Of a DNA stretch of 64,000 bases, positions 49,317 to 58,821 are shown in pieces. The position numbers were made by a program, and so were the translations under genes. This stretch comes from Alcaligenes faecalis (GTDB lineage Bacteria > Pseudomonadota > Gammaproteobacteria > Burkholderiales > Burkholderiaceae_B). The notes under the pieces are model-generated. The model had not been told where the DNA came from and did no database searches. It saw nothing but the letters and a program-made list of their open reading frames with translations. Location of the stretch: the NCBI RefSeq assembly GCF_002443155.1, contig NZ_CP023667.1, positions 124,001 to 188,000 on the forward strand, in the 5' to 3' direction. Numbering within the stretch: the stretch's first letter is position 1; every line of letters starts with the position of its first letter.

Positions 49317-50215
49317 TTTCCCTGGTCGATGTGCTGTTTGGCCCTTTCATGGACTTTGGTTTCATGAAGCGCGCGCTGGCCGGTTCGTTTGCCCTGGCCG
49401 CAGCGGCCGGGCCTTTGGGTGTGTTTCTGGTACTGCGCCGCATGAGCCTGATGGGCGATGCGATGGCGCATGCCATTTTGCCCGGTGTGGCGGTGGGTTT
49501 CCTGACGGCGGGCCTGTCTTTAAGCGCGATGGCCATAGGCGGTATGATTACCGGCCTGGTCGTAGCCTTGCTGGCCGGTCTGGTGGCTCGCCTGACACCG
49601 CAACGGGAGGACGCCAGTTTTGCGGCCTTCTATCTGGTGTCCCTGGGGCTGGGGGTGCTGCTGGTGTCGCTGCGTGGCTCGAATATGGATTTGATCCATG
49701 TGCTGTTTGGCACCGTGCTGGGGCTGGATGATGCCTCCTTGCTGCTGGTGACCAGCAGCACGACGGTCACGCTGATTATTCTGGCCCTGGTGTTTCGGCC
49801 ACTGGTGCTGGAGTGCATGGACCCGATCTTTCTGCGCACCCAAGGGGGGCGTGGCTCCGTGGTTCACATGCTGTTCTTGTTCATGCTGGTCATTACGCTG
49901 GTGGCTGGCTTCCAGGTTCTGGGGACCTTGATGGTGGTGGGGATCATGATGCTGCCCGCCGCCTCGGCCCGGTTCTGGGTGTATTCCGTAGGCCGGCAAA
50001 TGCTGGTGGCGGCCTTGCTGGGCATGATCAGCGCCTATCTGGGGCTGCTGTTCTCGTATTACTACAACGTGCCTGCTTCGCCCGCGATCATTCTGGCGGC
50101 CGGCGCGTTTTATTTTCTTTCTATCACCCTTGGCCCCCAAGGCGGTTTGCTGCGTGCCTATTCCCAATGGCGTGCACGGCGTCGGCGCATGGCCTCTCTC
50201 CTGGAGCACGATTGA
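49313..50215 (+). CDS. znuB: Zinc ABC transporter permease
   Basis: The membrane subunit of the ZnuABC importer, an ABC-3 family permease of 300 residues with about eight hydrophobic helices. Family features include RRMSLMGDAMAHAILPGVAV, LFGTVLGLDDASLLL and FQVLGTLMVVGIMMLPAASA. The ATG at 49313 lies in the ATGA overlap with znuC. Its stop overlaps the znuA start by one base (TGATG), so the three genes are translationally linked. Confidence 0.96.
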   Translation: MISLVDVLFGPFMDFGFMKRALAGSFALAAAAGPLGVFLVLRRMSLMGDAMAHAILPGVAVGFLTAGLSLSAMAIGGMITGLVVALLAGLVARLTPQREDASFAAFYLVSLGLGVLLVSLRGSNMDLIHVLFGTVLGLDDASLLLVTSSTTVTLIILALVFRPLVLECMDPIFLRTQGGRGSVVHMLFLFMLVITLVAGFQVLGTLMVVGIMMLPAASARFWVYSVGRQMLVAALLGMISAYLGLLFSYYYNVPASPAIILAAGAFYFLSITLGPQGGLLRAYSQWRARRRRMASLLEHD

Positions 50216-51237
50216 TGAAAATGCGAGACATTTATTCAGGCCGCACTGTATTGGCCTTGGGCTTGCTGGCAGCCAGTTTGTCGGTACAGGCCGAGCCCCT
50301 GCGCGTGGTCAGCAGCTTCTCGATCCTGAACGATATGGTCAAGGAGATTGGTGGCGACAAGGTCATGGCCAGCACGATCGTGCCTGCCAATGGGGATGCC
50401 CATTCGTTTGAGCCGCGTCCCAGCGATGCGAAGACCTTGGCCAGCGCGCAGTTGCTGGTGATTAACGGTCTGGAATTTGAGTCCTGGCTGCCGCGCTTGC
50501 AGCAGGCAGCAGGCTACAAGGGACCGCAGATTGTAGCGACAGAAGGCATTACGCCCTTGGCTTTTGAGGGCGGGCAGCACGACCATGCTGGCCACGATCA
50601 CGATCACGATCACGATCACGATCACGATCACGACCATGAGCCTGCGCATGATCATCAACACGTGGATGAGAAAGATCACAGTGGCCACGCCCACAGCCAT
50701 CAGCATGGCAGTCAGGATCCGCATGCATGGCAAAGCCTGGGCCTGGCGCAGATCTATGTTCGTAATATCAGTAAAGGTCTGGAGCAGGTTGACCCGGCCA
50801 ATGCCGAGTACTACCAGCGCCGCGCCAAGGATTATGCGCAGCGCCTTCAGGAACTGGACGATTCCATCAAAACCCGCCTGCAAGCCGTGCCGGTAGAAAA
50901 GCGCAAGGTCATTACCTCGCACGATGCTTTCTCTTATATGGGCAAGGCTTACGACATCCGTTTCATCCCCTTGGTCGGTGTCTCCAGCCAGGCGGAGCCT
51001 TCGGCACGCGATATTGCAACGATTATTCAGCAAGCACGCAGCGAGCAGATTCAGGCCATTTTTGTAGAAAACACGGTCAGCGCGAAGCTGGTTGAGCAAG
51101 TGGCTCGGGAAACTGGCGCGAAGGTAGGCGGCACTCTGTATTCCGATGCCTTGGGTGTGCCTGGGTCAGGCGTGGATACCTATTTGGGCATGATGCGCTC
51201 GAATACCGATCAATTGATCAAGGCTTTGCAGCCCTGA
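50215..51237 (+). CDS. znuA: Zinc ABC transporter periplasmic binding protein
   Basis: The periplasmic zinc-binding component of the ZnuABC importer (cluster A-I binding protein, 340 residues). It has a Sec signal peptide (LALGLLAASLSVQA) and conserved metal ligands: His in NGDAHSFEPRPSD, His in GSQDPHAWQS, His in ITSHDAFSYMG, and an acidic residue in LYSDALG. A His/Asp-rich loop at about residues 120-167 (HDHDHDHDHDHDHDHEP, then HAHSHQHGSQ) is typical of ZnuA. The loop is encoded by a perfect GATCAC repeat. Its GGAG lies 8 nt before the ATG at 50215. The stop is one base from the convergent xerC stop. Confidence 0.96.
   Translation: MKMRDIYSGRTVLALGLLAASLSVQAEPLRVVSSFSILNDMVKEIGGDKVMASTIVPANGDAHSFEPRPSDAKTLASAQLLVINGLEFESWLPRLQQAAGYKGPQIVATEGITPLAFEGGQHDHAGHDHDHDHDHDHDHDHEPAHDHQHVDEKDHSGHAHSHQHGSQDPHAWQSLGLAQIYVRNISKGLEQVDPANAEYYQRRAKDYAQRLQELDDSIKTRLQAVPVEKRKVITSHDAFSYMGKAYDIRFIPLVGVSSQAEPSARDIATIIQQARSEQIQAIFVENTVSAKLVEQVARETGAKVGGTLYSDALGVPGSGVDTYLGMMRSNTDQLIKALQP
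50593..50631. repeat. GATCAC hexamer microsatellite inside znuA
   Basis: Six consecutive GATCAC units and a flanking partial unit encode the His-Asp run of ZnuA. Changes in copy number would lengthen or shorten the metal-binding loop by two residues at a time without shifting the frame. Confidence 0.85.
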
Positions 51238-51238
51238 T

Positions 51239-52279
51239 TCATTCATCCGGCTTGTCACTGGCCCGGTTCTTGCGTTGTGCCCGAGGATGGGCCTGATCGT
51301 AAGCCTGGGCCAGATGCTGGAAGTCCAGACGGGTATAAATCTGGGTCGTGGAAATATTGGTGTGGCCCAGTAGTTCCTGCACCGCCCGTAAATCTTGAGC
51401 CGACTGCAGCAAATGGCTGGCAAAGCTGTGGCGCAAGCTGTGCGGGTGCACATGCACCGGCAGGCCGCTGGCACGGGCGTAGTTTTCCAGCTCTTGCTGC
51501 ACCATTCGCGGATGAATGCGAGCCCCACGGGCTCCCAGAAACAGTGCTGCACTGGCATCGGCGCTAGTCGTCAGCGATGCCAAAGCGGGGCGTTTTTCCA
51601 GCCATTGCTGCAAGGCATGCAGGGCTTTTTCACCTACAGGCAGGCGGCGTGTCTTGCCGCCTTTGCCACTGACCACCAGCTCACGATCATCCAGCAGTAA
51701 CCAGCTTTTGGACTGGTATTGCGTGTCCTGGTGATAGTGCGTGTCCAGGCTAACCAGCTCGGCCAAACGCAGCCCGCTGGAATAAAACAACTCAAACATG
51801 GCCTGATTGCGCCAGCTGACCGGGTCGTCCTGAATAGGGGCGGTTGGGCGGTCCAGTAATTGCTGGGTCTGGTCTACGGACAAGGCCTTGGGCAGGGGAC
51901 GGCCTATCTTGGGTGCCTTCAGGCTGGCAGCCGGGTTCAAGGGCCAGCCCAGTGCTTTGGTGCGCGATTGATAGTAGCCACGCCAGGCCGCCAGAATACG
52001 GGCCAGGCTGCGCGGTGCCAGGCCCTGTGCATGCAAACGGACGGCGGCTTGTCGTAACTGGCTCTGAGTCAGTGTGTCGGGGTCTGTGCCTGGGTACTGC
52101 GCCAGCAAATGGCGCAGATCATTGCGGTACGCACTGAGCGTGTGTTCCGAATAGCGTTTTTCATGGCTTAGTTGATGCAGCCAGCTTTGCATGGCCGGGC
52201 TCAGGGCCTGGGGGGCGGCTGGCTGCTTGTGGGGCCTGTCCCCGGAAGGGGGGCGGTCTGGTTTCTTCAGGCCGGACAT
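51239..52279 (-). CDS. xerC: Tyrosine recombinase XerC
   Basis: A site-specific recombinase that, with XerD, resolves chromosome dimers at dif. The 346-residue protein has the N-terminal SAM-like domain (WLHQLSHEKRYSEHTLSAYR, NDLRHLLAQY) and the catalytic domain with the R-H-R-Y set: SSGLRLAELVSL, HPHSLRHSFASHLL, and the nucleophile Tyr in HTNISTTQIYT. The N-terminal extension (about 25 Pro/Lys-rich residues) is longer than usual. It is the last gene of the minus-strand acyltransferase-dapF-DUF484 operon, overlapping DUF484 by 13 bp, an arrangement known from dapF-yigA-xerC of enterobacteria. Confidence 0.95.
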   Translation of the reverse strand: MSGLKKPDRPPSGDRPHKQPAAPQALSPAMQSWLHQLSHEKRYSEHTLSAYRNDLRHLLAQYPGTDPDTLTQSQLRQAAVRLHAQGLAPRSLARILAAWRGYYQSRTKALGWPLNPAASLKAPKIGRPLPKALSVDQTQQLLDRPTAPIQDDPVSWRNQAMFELFYSSGLRLAELVSLDTHYHQDTQYQSKSWLLLDDRELVVSGKGGKTRRLPVGEKALHALQQWLEKRPALASLTTSADASAALFLGARGARIHPRMVQQELENYARASGLPVHVHPHSLRHSFASHLLQSAQDLRAVQELLGHTNISTTQIYTRLDFQHLAQAYDQAHPRAQRKNRASDKPDE

Positions 52280-52944
52280 TCGCTTTGATCAACGCTGCTG
52301 GGCTTGTGCAAGCGCTGCAGGGCGGCGCTGCACAACTCACCAATGCCTTCCAGAAAGTCCGTACCCATATCGGCGGTAAAGCGTGTGGCTTCGGGCGAGC
52401 CCAGAACCAGCAAGCCAAACAGGGTGTTCGACTCGGGGAACATCAAGGGCACAATGGCCACCGATTGCGCGTCTTGCTGCAAATCGGCCAGGAACTCCTG
52501 TTCGCGTCGGACGCCGCAATAGGGATTGATCAAGGTGTAGGCCCAGCTGACCAGGGCGTCGTCAGCCAGCACTTCGTCCGGATTCCAGCAGTGCAGGCGG
52601 ACAACGGGCATTTCAAAAATGCGTTCCAGGCTGCTGCAGATAAGAGCGGGGAGGGCGCCGGGATCGGACTCGGCCAGCATCTGGCAGTTCCATTGATGTA
52701 GTTGGCGCGAGATCTTTTCATTGCCACGAGCATTAGCGACCAGTGTGGCTAGTTGGCGCTCGGTTTTCTTGCCGCGCTCGCGCAGCAGCATGATCTGGCG
52801 CTCGCCCAGGGAAATGGCGCGACTTTGGTGCGGGTGCGGCACCATCAGTTTGGAAAAAACGTCGGCGTGCGCGTCGAAGAAATCAGGGTTGGCTTTCAAA
52901 AACTGGGCCACTTCCACGGCGCTAAGGCTGTTGGGGGTATCCAT
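52267..52944 (-). CDS. DUF484 family protein (YigA-like)
   Basis: A 225-residue cytoplasmic protein of the DUF484 family, a GAF-like fold usually found between dapF and xerC. The N-terminus VAQFLKANPDFFDAHADVFS, LMVPHPHQSRAISLGERQIM and the later region with SVAIVPLM and FGLLVLGSPEATRFTADMGT match the family. The function is unknown; the conserved position suggests a link to XerC or to cell-wall precursor supply. The ATG at 52944 is two bases after the dapF stop, and its 3' end overlaps xerC by 13 bp. Confidence 0.9.
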   Translation of the reverse strand: MDTPNSLSAVEVAQFLKANPDFFDAHADVFSKLMVPHPHQSRAISLGERQIMLLRERGKKTERQLATLVANARGNEKISRQLHQWNCQMLAESDPGALPALICSSLERIFEMPVVRLHCWNPDEVLADDALVSWAYTLINPYCGVRREQEFLADLQQDAQSVAIVPLMFPESNTLFGLLVLGSPEATRFTADMGTDFLEGIGELCSAALQRLHKPSSVDQSECPA

Positions 52945-52946
52945 GT

Positions 52947-53870
52947 CTAGAAGGTTTCCTTTCTGGCTAAGGATGCACACAGTGCATCGATATCGACTTG
53001 TCCGGTAAAGACAGTTTGGGCCGGGCCGCTCATGCGTAGCGCCTGTCCGTCCCATTCAATGCGCAGACTGCCTCCACGAGTATCAACGACAACCGGGCTT
53101 TGGAGCAATCCCCGGCGTATTCCCGCCACCACAGCCGCACACGCGCCTGTACCGCAGGCCAGGGTTTCACCGGCTCCGCGCTCGTAGACGCGCAGCTTGA
53201 TGTGGTGGGGATCAATAACTTGCATGAAACCCGCGTTCACTTTGTGGGCAAAACGGGGGTGGGATTCGATGAAGGGGCCTACCGTGGCAACCGGGGCCTG
53301 TTTCACATCGTCCACGACCTGCACGGCATGGGGATTGGAAATCGAGACCAGTGACAGGGCGACGGGGGCGGCTTGATCGGGCACTGGCAAGAGCCACAGC
53401 GTGTCTTCGCCTTGGGCGCGCGTTTCCAGGCCCTTATTGTCAAAACCCACATCGGCAGGCGCAAAGCGGGTGGTGCCCATCATGACATCCACGCCGCGTT
53501 GCGGGTCGTCATTCAGGCTGATGATGCCGGTGCGGATTTGCGCCCGCAAAGGGTTGGCCGAGGACAGGCCTTGCTCATGCACGAAGCGCACAAAACAACG
53601 TGCGCCGTTGCCGCAATGTTCCACCTCACTGCCGTCCGCATTGAAGATGCGATAGCGGAAATCGGCCCCTGCTTCGGTGGCGGCCTCGACCAGCAAGATC
53701 TGGTCAGCGCCAATCCCGAAGTGGCGATCGGCCAGGGCGCGGGCTCGTTCAGGTGTCAGTTCGATGTGCTGCGTCACACCATCCAGCATGACAAAGTCAT
53801 TGCCCGCTCCGTGCATTTTGCTGAAACGCCAAAGGGAGGAAACGGGCTGGGGGGCGGTGGGACTGTGCAT
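52947..53870 (-). CDS. dapF: Diaminopimelate epimerase
   Basis: This enzyme converts LL-diaminopimelate to the meso form for lysine and peptidoglycan synthesis, using two Cys as acid and base. Both are present: [13 protein letters not shown] and [14 protein letters not shown]. The N-terminal [16 protein letters not shown] is also diagnostic. The length is 307 residues, including a short Pro/Ser-rich N-terminal extension; the ATG at 53870 follows the upstream acyltransferase stop by seven bases. It is the middle gene of the five-gene minus-strand operon. Confidence 0.96.
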   Translation of the reverse strand: MHSPTAPQPVSSLWRFSKMHGAGNDFVMLDGVTQHIELTPERARALADRHFGIGADQILLVEAATEAGADFRYRIFNADGSEVEHCGNGARCFVRFVHEQGLSSANPLRAQIRTGIISLNDDPQRGVDVMMGTTRFAPADVGFDNKGLETRAQGEDTLWLLPVPDQAAPVALSLVSISNPHAVQVVDDVKQAPVATVGPFIESHPRFAHKVNAGFMQVIDPHHIKLRVYERGAGETLACGTGACAAVVAGIRRGLLQSPVVVDTRGGSLRIEWDGQALRMSGPAQTVFTGQVDIDALCASLARKETF

Positions 53871-53877
53871 GATGGGT

Positions 53878-54768
53878 CTAGTAGATGCCGGGTTGACCTT
53901 CAGGTCGGGTTTTGAAGCGTCGATGTACCCAATAATACTGCGGCGGGTCCTCGCGCACATATTTTTCGATCAGGGCATTCATACGCTCGGTGGCCTCTTC
54001 CAGAGTACCTTCGCCGGGGAAGTCGGACATGGGTTCCAGCACCTGAATATGGTAGTGGCCGGTCTGGGCATCCAAGCGGGAAATCACGGGAATGACCAGT
54101 GCATCCTGATTGCGGGCAATCTGGGCAGTGGACAGCAGGGTGGCGGCCGGAACATTGAAAAAGGGCACAAAGGCCGAGCCCTTGGTGCCGAAGTCCATAT
54201 CAGGCAGGTAATAAATCGGCTGGCCTTTTTGCAGCGCGCGCATCAGACCACGGATACCATCCTTGCGGGAAATCAGCGGGACCGAGGAAAAGCGGCTACG
54301 GCCTTCGTACATCAGGCGATCTACATGGGGGTCGCGTTGCGGAGTGTAAAAAGCCACCAAGGGCGAGATGGACATGGACAGGCGGGTGCCCGCCGCATCC
54401 ATACCCAGAAAGTGAGGCACCAGCAGCATGACCTTGCGGCCCTGTTCCAGGGCCTGGGTAATGTGTTCTTCGCCCGTCAGGTGCAGCGTGTTCAGAATGG
54501 TGCTGGGCAGGCCAAACCAGAGCAGGCCCCGATCCAGATAGGATTGGGCCAGCAGGCGAAAGTGCTGTTTTTCCCATTCACGGCGCGTACTTTCTGGCGT
54601 GTCAGGGAAGCACAGGCCCAGATTGGTACGCACAATGTGACGGCGGCGGGAGGCGAAGCGATGCACCAGCCCGCCCAGCGCGGTCCCCCAACGCTGACGC
54701 GTGCGTACGGAGGCACGGCCAAAGTAGGTGAAAACAGATTTGAGCAGCGGGTAAGAATTAAAACTCAT
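53878..54768 (-). CDS. LpxL/HtrB-family lipid A biosynthesis acyltransferase (second of two)
   Basis: A 296-residue inner-membrane acyltransferase of the LpxL/LpxM family, which adds secondary fatty acyl chains to lipid A. The catalytic HX4D motif is in [14 protein letters not shown], and the family motifs [30 protein letters not shown] and [17 protein letters not shown] are present. The ATG at 54768 overlaps the stop of the upstream paralogue by four bases. Two adjacent copies with different sequences suggest two acylation steps or chain specificities. Which one matches LpxL and which LpxM cannot be decided by eye. Confidence 0.92.
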   Translation of the reverse strand: MSFNSYPLLKSVFTYFGRASVRTRQRWGTALGGLVHRFASRRRHIVRTNLGLCFPDTPESTRREWEKQHFRLLAQSYLDRGLLWFGLPSTILNTLHLTGEEHITQALEQGRKVMLLVPHFLGMDAAGTRLSMSISPLVAFYTPQRDPHVDRLMYEGRSRFSSVPLISRKDGIRGLMRALQKGQPIYYLPDMDFGTKGSAFVPFFNVPAATLLSTAQIARNQDALVIPVISRLDAQTGHYHIQVLEPMSDFPGEGTLEEATERMNALIEKYVREDPPQYYWVHRRFKTRPEGQPGIY

Positions 54769-55619
54769 GGGGTGGTATCGCCAGGCAAAGGGGGCGCGTC
54801 GTGGGGGACCTTGTAGCGGTTGTAGCCCCACAGGTATTGGGTGGGGAAACGGCGTATCAAGTTTTCCATGGACTCGTTGATCAGGGTGGCCAGCTCTGTC
54901 GGGTCTTGGGGCAAGGGCTCGGGCAGGCGCGAAGTGTGAATGTGCCATCCGCGCCCCTTGGGCAGGCGCTCGGCAGCCGTCACAATCACAGGCACATTAG
55001 ATTGACGAGCCAGCTTGCCAGCCAGCGTCATGGTCAGCGCAGGGCGGCCAAAAAACGGTGCCCATACGCCATCACCACCACTGGGGACCTGATCGGGCAA
55101 CATGCCTGCTGATTCACCACGGCGAAACGCGCGCACCAGTTCACGGACACCTTTAATATTGGCCGGTACGGCATGCAGGCCCGGTAAATCGCGTGACTCC
55201 ACCATCAAGGGTTCCAGAAATGCCTGACGGGGCGGACGGAACAGGACGGTCATTGGATCCACGCCGGAAAAATAGCGCGCAATCATTTCAAAACAGCCTA
55301 GATGCGGAGTCAGATAAAGTATGCCGCGACCTTCGGCCAGTGTTTCCTGAACCATAGGCAGATTGTCGATCGTGCAGCGGTCCAGGCAGGCTTGTGGATG
55401 CAGCCAGACGCGCGGGGTTTCCACAATCATGGCGCCTGTTTCTCCGGCGGCTTGCCGAAAGAAAGCAGGAGAATCGTAGCCTGCCTGGCGACAGTGGTTT
55501 TGCAGACGGCGGCGATAGCGTCCGGGAAAGGCGTAAATCAGTCGGCCTATTGTTCTACCCAGACCATGCAGGACGGGTAAAGGCAGGCGAGCCATCAAGC
55601 GCAAAAGAGCCACTAGCAT
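54765..55619 (-). CDS. LpxL/HtrB-family acyltransferase (first of two)
   Basis: A 284-residue acyltransferase of the lipid A secondary acyltransferase family. The active-site His and acidic residue appear as HX4E in YLTPHLGCFEMIARYF. Further signatures are RRRLQNHCRQAGYD, SAGMLPDQVPSGGDGVWAPF and PTQYLWGYNRYKVP. It is the first gene of the operon acyltransferase-acyltransferase-dapF-DUF484-xerC on the minus strand and is divergent from metK. The second acyltransferase overlaps its stop by four bases. Confidence 0.9.
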   Translation of the reverse strand: MLVALLRLMARLPLPVLHGLGRTIGRLIYAFPGRYRRRLQNHCRQAGYDSPAFFRQAAGETGAMIVETPRVWLHPQACLDRCTIDNLPMVQETLAEGRGILYLTPHLGCFEMIARYFSGVDPMTVLFRPPRQAFLEPLMVESRDLPGLHAVPANIKGVRELVRAFRRGESAGMLPDQVPSGGDGVWAPFFGRPALTMTLAGKLARQSNVPVIVTAAERLPKGRGWHIHTSRLPEPLPQDPTELATLINESMENLIRRFPTQYLWGYNRYKVPHDAPPLPGDTTP

Positions 55620-55856
55620 GGGCCAGGCAATCCTTTAATGTGAAGTTTTGCTGAAATAAATACGTATTTTCGCTTAAAATGGATTGTATCGCTGAGTTAA
55701 ACGACAACTTGCGGAGCGATCGGGCGGCAAGCTGCCCACTATAAACCGCTAAAGCGTCGCGCCCCGTCTATCGTATCCACATCGCTGGCTTCGAGGTGCA
55801 ACGCAGTTTGTTCAACCTCGTGCTGATTATCAGCCCTTATTAAAGGAAGCTACGCT
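55620..55856 (+). promoter_or_regulatory. metK leader region with a stem-loop
   Basis: A 237-bp divergent region between the acyltransferase operon and metK. A/T-rich promoter-like sequence lies at 55650-55685. Nearer metK, CGAGGTGCAAC (55792-55802) and GTTCAACCTCG (55810-55820) form an 11-bp stem with a two-base mismatch and a 7-nt loop. It does not match SAM riboswitch classes that I can recall. AAAGGAAG before the GTG is the ribosome-binding site. Confidence 0.45.
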
Positions 55857-57020
55857 GTGAACAACAACGACTTTCTCTTTACCTCCGAATCCGTCTCTGA
55901 AGGCCACCCCGACAAGGTTGCCGACCAGATCTCCGACGCCATCCTGGACGCTATTTTCGAGCAAGACCCTCAGGCGCGTGTTGCTGCCGAGACCTTGTGC
56001 AATACCGGTCTGGTTGTGCTGGCTGGCGAGATCACCACGCACGCCAACGTGGATTACATCCAGGTTGCCCGTGACACCATCAAGCGCATTGGCTATGACA
56101 ATGGCGACTACGGCATCGATTACAAGTCTTGCGCCGTTCTGGTGGCCTACGACAAGCAATCGCCCGATATCGCCCAAGGCGTGGACCGCAGCCCTGAAGA
56201 GCTGCTGAACCAGGGTGCTGGCGACCAGGGCCTGATGTTTGGCTACGCGTGCGACGAAACCCCTGATCTGATGCCGGCTCCTATCTGGTACGCCCACCGT
56301 CTGGTGCAGCGCCAGAGCGAACTGCGCAAAGATGGCCGTCTGCCCTGGTTGCGCCCTGACGCCAAATCCCAGGTGACCTTCCGCTACGTGGATGGCCGTC
56401 CTACCGAAGTGGACACCGTGGTGCTGTCCACTCAGCACGCTCCTGAAATGTCCCAGAAAGACATTCACGAAGCCGTGATCGAACACATCATTCGTCCATG
56501 CTTCCCTTCGGATCTGCTGACCGAAAAAACCCGCTTCCTGGTGAACCCCACCGGCAAGTTCGTGATTGGTGGTCCTCAAGGTGATTGCGGTCTGACTGGC
56601 CGCAAGATCATTGTGGATACCTACGGTGGCGCATGCCCTCACGGCGGTGGTGCTTTCTCCGGCAAGGACCCCTCCAAAGTGGACCGTTCCGCTGCCTACG
56701 CGGCGCGTTATGTGGCCAAGAACATTGTGGCTGCCGGACTGGCCCGTCAGTGTCAGGTGCAGTTGAGCTACGCCATTGGTGTGGCCGAGCCTATCAACAT
56801 CACCATCTACACCGAAGGCACCGGCGTGATTCCGGATACCGAGATCGCCAAGCTGGTGCGCCAACATTTCGATCTGCGCCCACGCGGCATCATCGAAATG
56901 CTGGATCTGCAGCGTCCCATCTACACCAAGACCGCTGCCTACGGTCACTTTGGCCGCAGCGAGCCCGAGTTCAGCTGGGAAGCCACGGACAAGGCCCAGG
57001 CTTTGCGTCAGGCTATCTAA
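55857..57020 (+). CDS. metK: S-adenosylmethionine synthetase
   Basis: This enzyme makes S-adenosylmethionine from methionine and ATP. The 387-residue protein has [20 protein letters not shown] at the start, [20 protein letters not shown] (the ATP-binding GAGDQG), [20 protein letters not shown] (quoted as 20), and [20 protein letters not shown] with the catalytic Lys. The start codon is GTG at 55857, with AAGGAAG 8 nt upstream. It is followed by the ahcY leader with an SAH riboswitch, so SAM synthesis and SAH removal are genetically linked here. Confidence 0.98.
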   Translation: MNNNDFLFTSESVSEGHPDKVADQISDAILDAIFEQDPQARVAAETLCNTGLVVLAGEITTHANVDYIQVARDTIKRIGYDNGDYGIDYKSCAVLVAYDKQSPDIAQGVDRSPEELLNQGAGDQGLMFGYACDETPDLMPAPIWYAHRLVQRQSELRKDGRLPWLRPDAKSQVTFRYVDGRPTEVDTVVLSTQHAPEMSQKDIHEAVIEHIIRPCFPSDLLTEKTRFLVNPTGKFVIGGPQGDCGLTGRKIIVDTYGGACPHGGGAFSGKDPSKVDRSAAYAARYVAKNIVAAGLARQCQVQLSYAIGVAEPINITIYTEGTGVIPDTEIAKLVRQHFDLRPRGIIEMLDLQRPIYTKTAAYGHFGRSEPEFSWEATDKAQALRQAI

Positions 57021-57065
57021 GCAGTGTGAAAGGCCGCTTGCGGGCGGCGCTTTGCCGCAGTGATA

Positions 57066-57107
57066 CAGCGTTGCCGGGACCGGAGAATCGGGTTGCCCGC
57101 AACGCTG
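57066..57107 (+). other. Strong stem-loop between metK and ahcY
   Basis: CAGCGTTGC (57066-57074) pairs perfectly with GCAACGCTG (57099-57107); after one bulged C, GGG (57076-57078) pairs with CCC (57096-57098), and ACC/GGT extend the stem inward. There is no T tract, so it is not a standard terminator. It may stabilise the metK 3' end or be part of an unrecognised RNA element. Confidence 0.5.
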
Positions 57108-57191
57108 CAAGAGGCAGGCCCCGGCCCGACTCGCAAGAAGAAATTATGATTTTTACCCCTGGAGCCGTCTTCCCAAGACGATCCAAACGGG

Positions 57192-57197
57192 TACAAT
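57192..57197 (+). promoter_or_regulatory. Candidate -10 of ahcY
   Basis: TACAAT, about 20 bp upstream of the SAH riboswitch. No good -35 is visible, so this is tentative. Confidence 0.35.
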
Positions 57198-57215
57198 CAC
57201 CCACATTAATTTGCC

Positions 57216-57303
57216 ATCCTCGAGGGGCGTTGCGACAAGACGCTAGTCTTGCCAGGCTCGGGGCATGGATAGGTGGTATCCACCTTGGAGAACGACGCTC
57301 ACC
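57216..57303 (+). ncRNA. SAH riboswitch upstream of ahcY
   Basis: The sequence follows the S-adenosylhomocysteine riboswitch pattern. The P1 strands are CCTCGAG (57218-57224) and CTCGGGG (57257-57263). GGGGCGTTGCGAC follows, then a perfect P2 hairpin CAAGAC-GCTA-GTCTTG, and CCAGGCTCGG. A further hairpin, GGTGG-TAT-CCACC, and the 3' strand AACGACGCTCACC (57291-57303) close the pseudoknot. SAH binding is expected to switch on ahcY. The class is known upstream of ahcY in Betaproteobacteria. Confidence 0.9.
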
Positions 57304-57381
57304 ACGACCTGCATGGCGGGCTGCTGGTGAGAATTCATTTACTCTCCCTGCAGTCTGCGTGCCGTATAACGGAGCCCGACT

Positions 57382-58779
57382 GTGACTTTTACCGATTACA
57401 AAATTGCCGATATTTCCTTGGCTGAATGGGGCCGCCGCGAGCTGACCATTGCCGAGACCGAAATGCCTGGCCTGATGGCCACCCGCGAGGAATTTGCTGC
57501 CTCCCAGCCCCTGAAGGGCGCGCGCATTGCCGGCAGTTTGCACATGACGATTCAAACCGGGGTTCTGGTTGAAACCCTGACGGCCCTGGGCGCTGAAGTG
57601 CGCTGGGCATCGTGCAACATCTTCTCCACTCAAGACCACGCTGCCGCTGCTATTGCTGCCTCTGGCGTACCTGTGTTCGCCGTCAAGGGCGAAACCCTGG
57701 AAGAGTACTGGCAATACGCCCACGACATTTTCGATTGGCCCGGCGAACAGGCCAACATGATTCTGGACGACGGTGGCGACGCAACCCTGTTGCTGCATTT
57801 GGGTGCCCGTGCTGAAAAAGACCTGTCCGTTCTGGACAATCCCGGCAGCGAAGAAGAGCGTGTCATGTTCGCTTCGATCCGCGCCCGTCTGCAAAACGAC
57901 AAGACCTGGTACTCCACCCGTCTGGCCCAGATCAAGGGTGTGACCGAAGAGACCACCACCGGCGTGCACCGCCTGTACCAGATGGCCAAGAAAGGCGAGC
58001 TGGCTTTCCCCGCCATCAACGTGAACGACTCGGTGACCAAGTCCAAGTTCGACAACCTGTACGGCTGCCGCGAGTCCCTGGTGGACGGTATCAAGCGCGC
58101 GACCGACGTGATGGTTGCCGGCAAGATTGCCGTGGTTTGCGGTTTCGGTGACGTGGGTAAAGGTTGCGCACAAGCGCTGGCCGCGTTGCGCGCCCAGGTT
58201 TGGGTTACCGAAATTGACCCCATCTGCGCCCTGCAAGCCTCGATGGAAGGCTACCGCGTTGTGACCATGGAAGAAGCTGCTGACAAGGCTGACATCTTCG
58301 TGACCGCCACTGGTAACTACCACGTGATCGACCGCTCGCACATGGAACGCATGAAAGATCAGGCCATCGTGTGCAATATTGGTCACTTCGACAATGAAAT
58401 CGATGTGGCCTCGGTGGAAGATCTGGAGTGGGAAGAGATCAAGCCTCAGGTTGATCACATCATTTTCCCTGATGGCAAGCGCATCATCCTGTTGGCCAAG
58501 GGACGACTGGTGAACCTGGGTTGTGCGACTGGCCACCCCTCTTTTGTGATGTCGGCTTCGTTCACAAACCAGACCATTGCACAAATTGAACTGTTCACTC
58601 GTGGCGAGAACTACGAAACGGGTAAAGTATATGTACTGCCCAAGCATTTGGACGAAAAAGTCGCTCGCTTGCACTTGAAGAAATTGGGTGTGAACTTGTC
58701 GACCTTGTCTCAGGCACAGGCGGATTACATCAACGTACCTGTGCAAGGTCCTTTCAAGGCCGAGCACTACCGCTACTAA
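57382..58779 (+). CDS. ahcY: Adenosylhomocysteinase (S-adenosylhomocysteine hydrolase)
   Basis: This enzyme splits S-adenosylhomocysteine to homocysteine and adenosine with bound NAD, clearing the product of methylation reactions. The 465-residue protein has [35 protein letters not shown], the NAD fold [20 protein letters not shown] and the C-terminal [16 protein letters not shown] and PFKAEHYRY. The start codon is a GTG with GGAG upstream. It is controlled by the SAH riboswitch 79 bp before its start. A small membrane protein and metF follow within 45 bp, so all three probably form one transcript. Confidence 0.98.
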   Translation: MTFTDYKIADISLAEWGRRELTIAETEMPGLMATREEFAASQPLKGARIAGSLHMTIQTGVLVETLTALGAEVRWASCNIFSTQDHAAAAIAASGVPVFAVKGETLEEYWQYAHDIFDWPGEQANMILDDGGDATLLLHLGARAEKDLSVLDNPGSEEERVMFASIRARLQNDKTWYSTRLAQIKGVTEETTTGVHRLYQMAKKGELAFPAINVNDSVTKSKFDNLYGCRESLVDGIKRATDVMVAGKIAVVCGFGDVGKGCAQALAALRAQVWVTEIDPICALQASMEGYRVVTMEEAADKADIFVTATGNYHVIDRSHMERMKDQAIVCNIGHFDNEIDVASVEDLEWEEIKPQVDHIIFPDGKRIILLAKGRLVNLGCATGHPSFVMSASFTNQTIAQIELFTRGENYETGKVYVLPKHLDEKVARLHLKKLGVNLSTLSQAQADYINVPVQGPFKAEHYRY

Positions 58780-58821
58780 AACGCACCGGCGTCTTCGGAC
58801 GCCTATTCTTGGAGCCCTATC

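Noticed and set aside
55620-55856. SAM riboswitch in the metK leader
   Set aside because: The leader has one hairpin but none of the conserved core of SAM-I, SAM-II or SAM-IV that I can recognise.
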